64,000 bases of DNA from Avibacterium gallinarum (GTDB taxonomy: Bacteria; Pseudomonadota; Gammaproteobacteria; Enterobacterales; Pasteurellaceae). This document shows positions 59,899-64,000 of the stretch, one piece after another. The first letter of the stretch is position 1. Each line of letters opens with the position of its first letter. Below the pieces are notes generated by a model. It ran no database searches. It saw nothing but the letters and a program-made list of their open reading frames with translations, and was not told where the DNA came from. The stretch spans positions 1-64,000 of the forward strand of contig NZ_PQVJ01000011.1 in the NCBI RefSeq assembly GCF_002921135.1, in the 5' to 3' direction. Position numbers and translations under genes: made by a program.

Positions 59899-61209
59899 AT
59901 GAACAACAACCTACTCTATTCCGTTGAAGACAAACCGCCTTTCGGGTTAAGTCTATTATTAGCCGCTCAGCATTTGCTTGCCGCCTTAGGGGGGATTATT
60001 GCTGTGCCGTTGGTGATCGGGAATGTATTAAAATTACCCACCGAAGACACCATCACCTTAGTAAATGCCGCGCTACTTATTTCAGGTGTGGTAACCATTA
60101 TTCAATGCCGTGGTTTAGGCCCAATCGGTATCCGCTTGCCAAGCGTAATGGGAACCAGTTTCACCTTTGTGGCCGCTGCTCTTGCCATTGGCTTTAGTGA
60201 AGATGGCGTTGCGGGGATTTTAGGGGCTTCGCTGGTGGGATCGTTGGTGATGATCATCGGTAGTTTCTTTATGCCTTATATCCGTAAATTATTCCCGCCT
60301 GTGGTAACAGGAACCGTGGTGATGATGATCGGCCTTAGCCTTATTCCTGTGGCAGTGGACTGGTTCGCAGGTGGACAACGCAACGATCCGAATTATGCCA
60401 CGCCAGAAAACCTGATGATGGCAAGTTTCGTATTAGTCATCGTGGTGATTTTAGTACAATGGGGTAAAGGCATTTTTTCCGCCGCAGCCATTGTGATTGG
60501 AATGATGACAGGCTATGTGGTGGCACTCGCCCTAGGTTGGGTGAATTTTGATGGGGTGAAACAAGCGCAAATTTTCGCCGTGCCACAACCGCTGCACTTT
60601 GGTTTATCTTTCCCTATTGCGGGAATTATTGGTATGTCCATCGCCTATTTGGTAACCATTGTGGAATCAAGCGGTAACTTCTTAGCCTTGGGGAACGCCA
60701 CGAAAACGGAAATAACAGGGAAACATTTACGCGGCGGCGTGTTGTGTGATGGCTTAGGTTCAGCCCTTGCGGCGATTATGTCCACCACGCCATTTTCTTC
60801 TTTCTCACAAAATATCGGTGTAATTTCTCTCACTGGCGTGGCAAGCCGCTATGTTGTTGCCTTAACTGGGGCATTATTGGTGTTAGCAGGCTTATTCCCA
60901 GTATTTGGTGCGTTAATCGTATCAATTCCACTACCAGTGCTTGGCGGCGCAGGGCTGATAATGTTCGCAATGATTATTGCCGCAGGAATCCAAATGCTCG
61001 ATAGCATTGAACGTAGCAAACGTAACGGCTTAATCATCGCCATTTCCATTGGTTGTGGCTTAGCCGTAACCACTCGTCCAGAATTGCTCGAAAAACTACC
61101 GCACTTTTTCAAAGAGGTGCTCGGTTCAGGCATTACTGTGGGATCCTTATTAGCGTTGATTTTGAACTTAGTGCTGCCACAAGATAAAAAACCAAAAGAG
61201 AATGCTTAA
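59899..61209 (+). CDS. NCS2-family nucleobase (xanthine/uracil-type) permease
   Basis: A polytopic proton symporter of 436 residues and about 12-14 helices, in the nucleobase-cation-symporter-2 (NAT) family. Seen are the QHLLAALGG element of helix 1, the substrate-site TIVESSGNFLALG with its glutamate in helix 8, and the NAT signature NIGVISLTGVASRYV. The PurR box before it points to purines (xanthine, guanine, hypoxanthine or urate) rather than uracil. The ATG at 59899 has an AGGAAAG site; the frame starts earlier at 59866 without one. Confidence 0.88.
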   Translation: MNNNLLYSVEDKPPFGLSLLLAAQHLLAALGGIIAVPLVIGNVLKLPTEDTITLVNAALLISGVVTIIQCRGLGPIGIRLPSVMGTSFTFVAAALAIGFSEDGVAGILGASLVGSLVMIIGSFFMPYIRKLFPPVVTGTVVMMIGLSLIPVAVDWFAGGQRNDPNYATPENLMMASFVLVIVVILVQWGKGIFSAAAIVIGMMTGYVVALALGWVNFDGVKQAQIFAVPQPLHFGLSFPIAGIIGMSIAYLVTIVESSGNFLALGNATKTEITGKHLRGGVLCDGLGSALAAIMSTTPFSSFSQNIGVISLTGVASRYVVALTGALLVLAGLFPVFGALIVSIPLPVLGGAGLIMFAMIIAAGIQMLDSIERSKRNGLIIAISIGCGLAVTTRPELLEKLPHFFKEVLGSGITVGSLLALILNLVLPQDKKPKENA

Positions 61210-61228
61210 AGGTTCATTTTATGAATAA

Positions 61229-61267
61229 AAAAATTGCCCCTAGTTATCAACGCTAGGGGCAATTTTT
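61229..61267. terminator. Bidirectional terminator
   Basis: A perfect 15-bp stem AAAAATTGCCCCTAG/CTAGGGGCAATTTTT between the convergent permease and ycjF genes. Confidence 0.9.
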
Positions 61268-61272
61268 ATCGA

Positions 61273-62349
61273 TTAATCTGCTTTTTTACTTGGCAACAAT
61301 AAGCCCTTTAAATTCGATAACACTTCTTTTTGAATATGCTTTAAGCGTGGGCGTTCTTCTTGCTTAAAGGCAAGCGGACGGCAGAATTCCATTGCTTTAA
61401 TGCCAAGCCTTGCGGTAAGCAGCCCCACGCCGACACCTTGGGCAATGCGGGCGGAAAATTTCGCCGTAACATCTTGTGAAAGCCAATCCATTCCAATATC
61501 TTGGATCACTTCTGTTGCTCCGGCAAACGCCATATTTAATAGCACCATTCGCAATAAACGCAGGCGGCTGAAATAGCCCAGCTCAATATGATAAAGTTTG
61601 GCTAACTGATTGATTAGGCGAATATTTCGCCACGCAATAAAAAACACATCGACCACCTCCAAAGGGCTAACTGCAACAATGGCCGCAGCTTCGATGGCAT
61701 TTTTGCTAATTAATTTTTGGGCTTGTTTATCAATGGGTTTTAGCACCGTTTGGCTGAATAAATAGGCGGTTTCACTGGCGGAATGCCCTTCATTAGCCTG
61801 TTTTTGCCACTGGATAAATTCTGGCGATTGTGGCGAAATATCCATTGCTTTCACAATATCTTGACAGAGCTGTTGGACTTTTTCACTTTCTTGTGGGGAA
61901 AAATCTTGCTGAAAATCCACCGCACTTTGCTGGCGTACAGATTGGCGGTTAAGCAAGGTTTGGCTTTGCTCTTGCAAGATCATTCGTTTTTTTAACTTCA
62001 CCAGCTTACGCCATTCGCTGACGATGGCACTGATTCCCAATGCCACCAAGGAACAACTTGCCACGGCAAAAGAGAAATAAATCCATTGGTGATTTTGCCA
62101 GCTATCAATCAACCATTGCACCGACTGCGCAATCACAGCACCGCCAAAAAAGAGCGCAGAACCTGCCAGCCATTTTTTCCACCAACGGGGTTTCGGCTGT
62201 ATCGCTTGCTCAAGCTGTGGCGCGAGATCGCCCAGTTCATCTTCCACTTCCGCTTCAATAATTAAATTCTCTTGCGAAAAAGTTTGTTTCGGCGCAAAGG
62301 CTTGTTGTTCTTGATCTTCAAGTGCGGTGTGAAAAATTTGTTTTTTCAT
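61273..62349 (-). CDS. ycjF: YcjF family (DUF697) membrane protein
   Basis: A 358-residue inner-membrane protein with two adjacent hydrophobic helices (WLAGSALFFGGAVIAQSVQWLI and IYFSFAVASCSLVALGISAIV) and a C-terminal DUF697 region (AAIVAVSPLEVVDVFFIAWRNIRL, ARLGIKAMEFCRPL). It is always found next to ycjX, which lies 32 bases upstream here. In enterics the pair belongs to the phage-shock regulon, but no psp genes are visible here. Function unknown. Confidence 0.88.
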   Translation of the reverse strand: MKKQIFHTALEDQEQQAFAPKQTFSQENLIIEAEVEDELGDLAPQLEQAIQPKPRWWKKWLAGSALFFGGAVIAQSVQWLIDSWQNHQWIYFSFAVASCSLVALGISAIVSEWRKLVKLKKRMILQEQSQTLLNRQSVRQQSAVDFQQDFSPQESEKVQQLCQDIVKAMDISPQSPEFIQWQKQANEGHSASETAYLFSQTVLKPIDKQAQKLISKNAIEAAAIVAVSPLEVVDVFFIAWRNIRLINQLAKLYHIELGYFSRLRLLRMVLLNMAFAGATEVIQDIGMDWLSQDVTAKFSARIAQGVGVGLLTARLGIKAMEFCRPLAFKQEERPRLKHIQKEVLSNLKGLLLPSKKAD

Positions 62350-62381
62350 TGCTTATCTCCGTTACGATCAATGCGGTGCGA

Positions 62382-63785
62382 TCAATCCAGTTTATCCGCG
62401 AGCAAAAATTGCAGTACGGCGTCCATTCGTAAATGGGGAATAGGGTTGCCTTGTTCAAGGGGCTGGGGTTCAAATTGATCAAATTCAAAATGTTGAGTTT
62501 GCCAAAATTGTGCATTTGGTAAGCGGTTTGGCACTTCCCCAGGGTAAAGGGTGATTTTTTGCTGATCTTTTTGTCGAACACCTTGGATCGCAGGATAAAA
62601 CTTGCCATTTTGATTTACCGTAACCTGTTGCGTGGCGCGAATGGCAGCAATGGCGCTGTATGCGGTTTCAATGCCTTCGTATTCCACATAACGGCCGCCT
62701 TCTTGTACGAGCTGGCGTAACAAGCTAACCAAATTATGGCGTTGATCTTTGGTAATGTGATCCGCTTTAGTGGCAAGGAACATTAATTTATCAATTTTTG
62801 GTGAAAACAAACGGTTAAGCAAGGTGCGTTTGCCATAATGAAAGCTCTTAAACAATGCTTGCAAACCTTCTTGCATATCTAAAAAAGCACGTTGGCTATG
62901 ATTAAGCGGGGTAAGACAATCTGCCAAGATCACTTGACGATCAAAGGTGGAAAAATAATCTCGATAAAAACCTTTGACGATATGTTGGCAATAATAATCG
63001 TAACGCTTTGTTAAAAAAGCAAAATAGCTATTGCTATCGGCTTTTTTCAAGGCTTGCCATTGTTCCGCATTAAGATGAACCAAGGGAAAAAACTGCACCG
63101 CAGGCGAGCCTTCCAGCTCGCCCATTAACACAAAACGCCCCGGTTGAATAAAGTGCAAGCCCTGCGCTTTACAAGCAAGTAAGTATTCCGTGTAATCCTT
63201 TGCCAGTTGCGCTAGCACTTCTTCATCGGCTTTCGCAAATAAGTCGATTTTCTCGAGTTTTTCGCACCATTTTTGTGCTAACTCAAGGCGTTGCCCCTGC
63301 ATAAGCTGACGCTGTTGTTCGCTCCATTGTTGAAAATCTAATTCGAGCAAGGGTAAATCTAATAGCCATTCCCCCGGATAATCAAAAATATCGAGATAAA
63401 GGGTGCTAGTTTCTTTTAAATGACGCCATAAGCCACGCTGTTGGTAACGAATGGCCAAGCGCGTTTCACTCACGCCACGGGTGAAATCAGGCCAGTGCGG
63501 TGGCTCGTCTGTTAAACATTTCAAATTATTTTCATATTCAAAACGGGGAATGTGCATTGTGCGCTGTTCAATGCGTTTTACGGCTAAAATCCGTTTATCG
63601 CGCGCCGCATCAAATAAGGGTAAATGGGCATTATCCACCGCATTAATATGCAAAAGTTGGTTCACAAGGCTGGTAATAAAGGCCGTTTTGCCGCTACGAC
63701 TTAGCCCTGTTACGGCTAAACGTAACGTGCGGTCAAACCCACGGTCAATTAGGTTATCCAGTTCTTTTTGAATATAATCAAACAT
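62382..63785 (-). CDS. ycjX: YcjX family P-loop NTPase
   Basis: A 467-residue protein (DUF463) with the Walker A motif GLSRSGKT at residues 27-34 and the switch-like region LYLDIFDYPGEWLLDLPLL. Later blocks are GEWLLDL, RFVLMGELEGSPAV and FLATKADHITKDQRHNL, which resembles a GTPase G4 motif. YcjX-like proteins bind GTP in the related forms studied; the cellular role is unclear. It is divergent from sapA, as in Haemophilus. Confidence 0.9.
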   Translation of the reverse strand: MFDYIQKELDNLIDRGFDRTLRLAVTGLSRSGKTAFITSLVNQLLHINAVDNAHLPLFDAARDKRILAVKRIEQRTMHIPRFEYENNLKCLTDEPPHWPDFTRGVSETRLAIRYQQRGLWRHLKETSTLYLDIFDYPGEWLLDLPLLELDFQQWSEQQRQLMQGQRLELAQKWCEKLEKIDLFAKADEEVLAQLAKDYTEYLLACKAQGLHFIQPGRFVLMGELEGSPAVQFFPLVHLNAEQWQALKKADSNSYFAFLTKRYDYYCQHIVKGFYRDYFSTFDRQVILADCLTPLNHSQRAFLDMQEGLQALFKSFHYGKRTLLNRLFSPKIDKLMFLATKADHITKDQRHNLVSLLRQLVQEGGRYVEYEGIETAYSAIAAIRATQQVTVNQNGKFYPAIQGVRQKDQQKITLYPGEVPNRLPNAQFWQTQHFEFDQFEPQPLEQGNPIPHLRMDAVLQFLLADKLD

Positions 63786-63841
63786 TTTATTTCTAAATTT
63801 CGCTAATATACTTTAAAATTTCGTCATAATTTATCACAAAT

Positions 63842-64000
63842 ATGCCTGTTATGTTTATAAGAAAAATCGTTGTTTCTGCTATTTTGCTGAGTACAAGCCT
63901 AATCAGTTTGCCAAGTTTTAGCGCCCCTAAAGTGCCAAAAATTCTCACGCAAAATGGATTAATTTATTGCACGCAGGCAAACGGTTTATCCTTCAATCCG
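63842..64000 (+). CDS. sapA: SapA, peptide ABC transporter substrate-binding protein (start only)
   Basis: The first 53 codons of a gene cut by the window end. They give a signal peptide (RKIVVSAILLSTSLISLPSF) and then APKVPKILTQNGLIYCTQAN GLSFNP, which matches the beginning of mature SapA from Haemophilus influenzae, the periplasmic binding protein of the SapABCDF system for antimicrobial peptides and haem. The start may be Met1 or Met4 (63851); neither has a strong ribosome site. Confidence 0.8.
   Translation, partial: MPVMFIRKIVVSAILLSTSLISLPSFSAPKVPKILTQNGLIYCTQANGLSFNP

Overview
The window is a chromosomal segment of a Pasteurellaceae bacterium. The evidence is the dense scatter of the Haemophilus-type DNA uptake signal AAGTGCGGT/ACCGCACTT (in genes, between genes and as paired arms of terminators), AT-rich coding sequence, and gene orders typical of the family (cmk-rpsA-ihfB-lapAB-pyrF-yciH, holC...valS, pgsA-tRNA, ycjX/ycjF next to sapA). 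The genus cannot be fixed from the sequence alone.

Layout: 1-512 is a palindrome-rich intergenic element before gyrA (wild-type quinolone region). 3.2-4.4 kb holds a SirB2 membrane protein and a short RIC-type di-iron protein behind an FNR-like box. 4.4-7.8 kb is a leftward cluster ygiW-tenA-qseB-qseC, with a PmrA/QseB-type direct repeat in front. 7.9-10.3 kb has an aminotransferase and a cysteine desulfidase. 10.4-15.7 kb is the conserved yciH-pyrF-lapB-lapA-ihfB-rpsA-cmk block. 16.0-20.2 kb has arcB-arcC, a YfcC-type carrier and an Lrp-family regulator, without arginine deiminase. 20.3-26.2 kb has a VirK/YbjX protein, argG, a YeeZ-like protein, purC and prfC.

26.3-37.0 kb is a complete type I-C CRISPR-Cas system, all read leftward: cas3-cas5c-cas8c-cas7c-cas4-cas1-cas2, an AT-rich leader, then an array of 45 repeat copies. 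It lies between prfC and a tRNA-Gly/tRNA-Leu pair. Three things stand out. A consensus CRP site lies upstream of cas3. A strong internal ribosome binding site in cas8c would give the separate small subunit Cas11c. Several groups of near-identical spacers have been taken repeatedly from the same AT-rich, partly palindromic targets.

37.2-43 kb: tRNAs, pgsA, valS, a lipoprotein, a 58-residue protein, an ElaA-type acetyltransferase and holC. 43.1-51.8 kb: fumC, then a united trp operon (trpE-trpG-tautomerase-trpD-trpCF-trpB-trpA) under a clear TrpR operator; trpCF carries a one-base frameshift in an A run. 51.8-53.0 kb is a gene graveyard with remains of an IS481-type transposase and of a filamentous-haemagglutinin-like gene. 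53.0-64.0 kb: xseA, roxA, rnfH, ratA, an EamA half-transporter, pth, a lipoprotein, ychF, a PurR-controlled nucleobase permease, ycjF, ycjX and the start of sapA. Identical PurR boxes in front of purC and the permease tie nucleobase uptake to purine synthesis.
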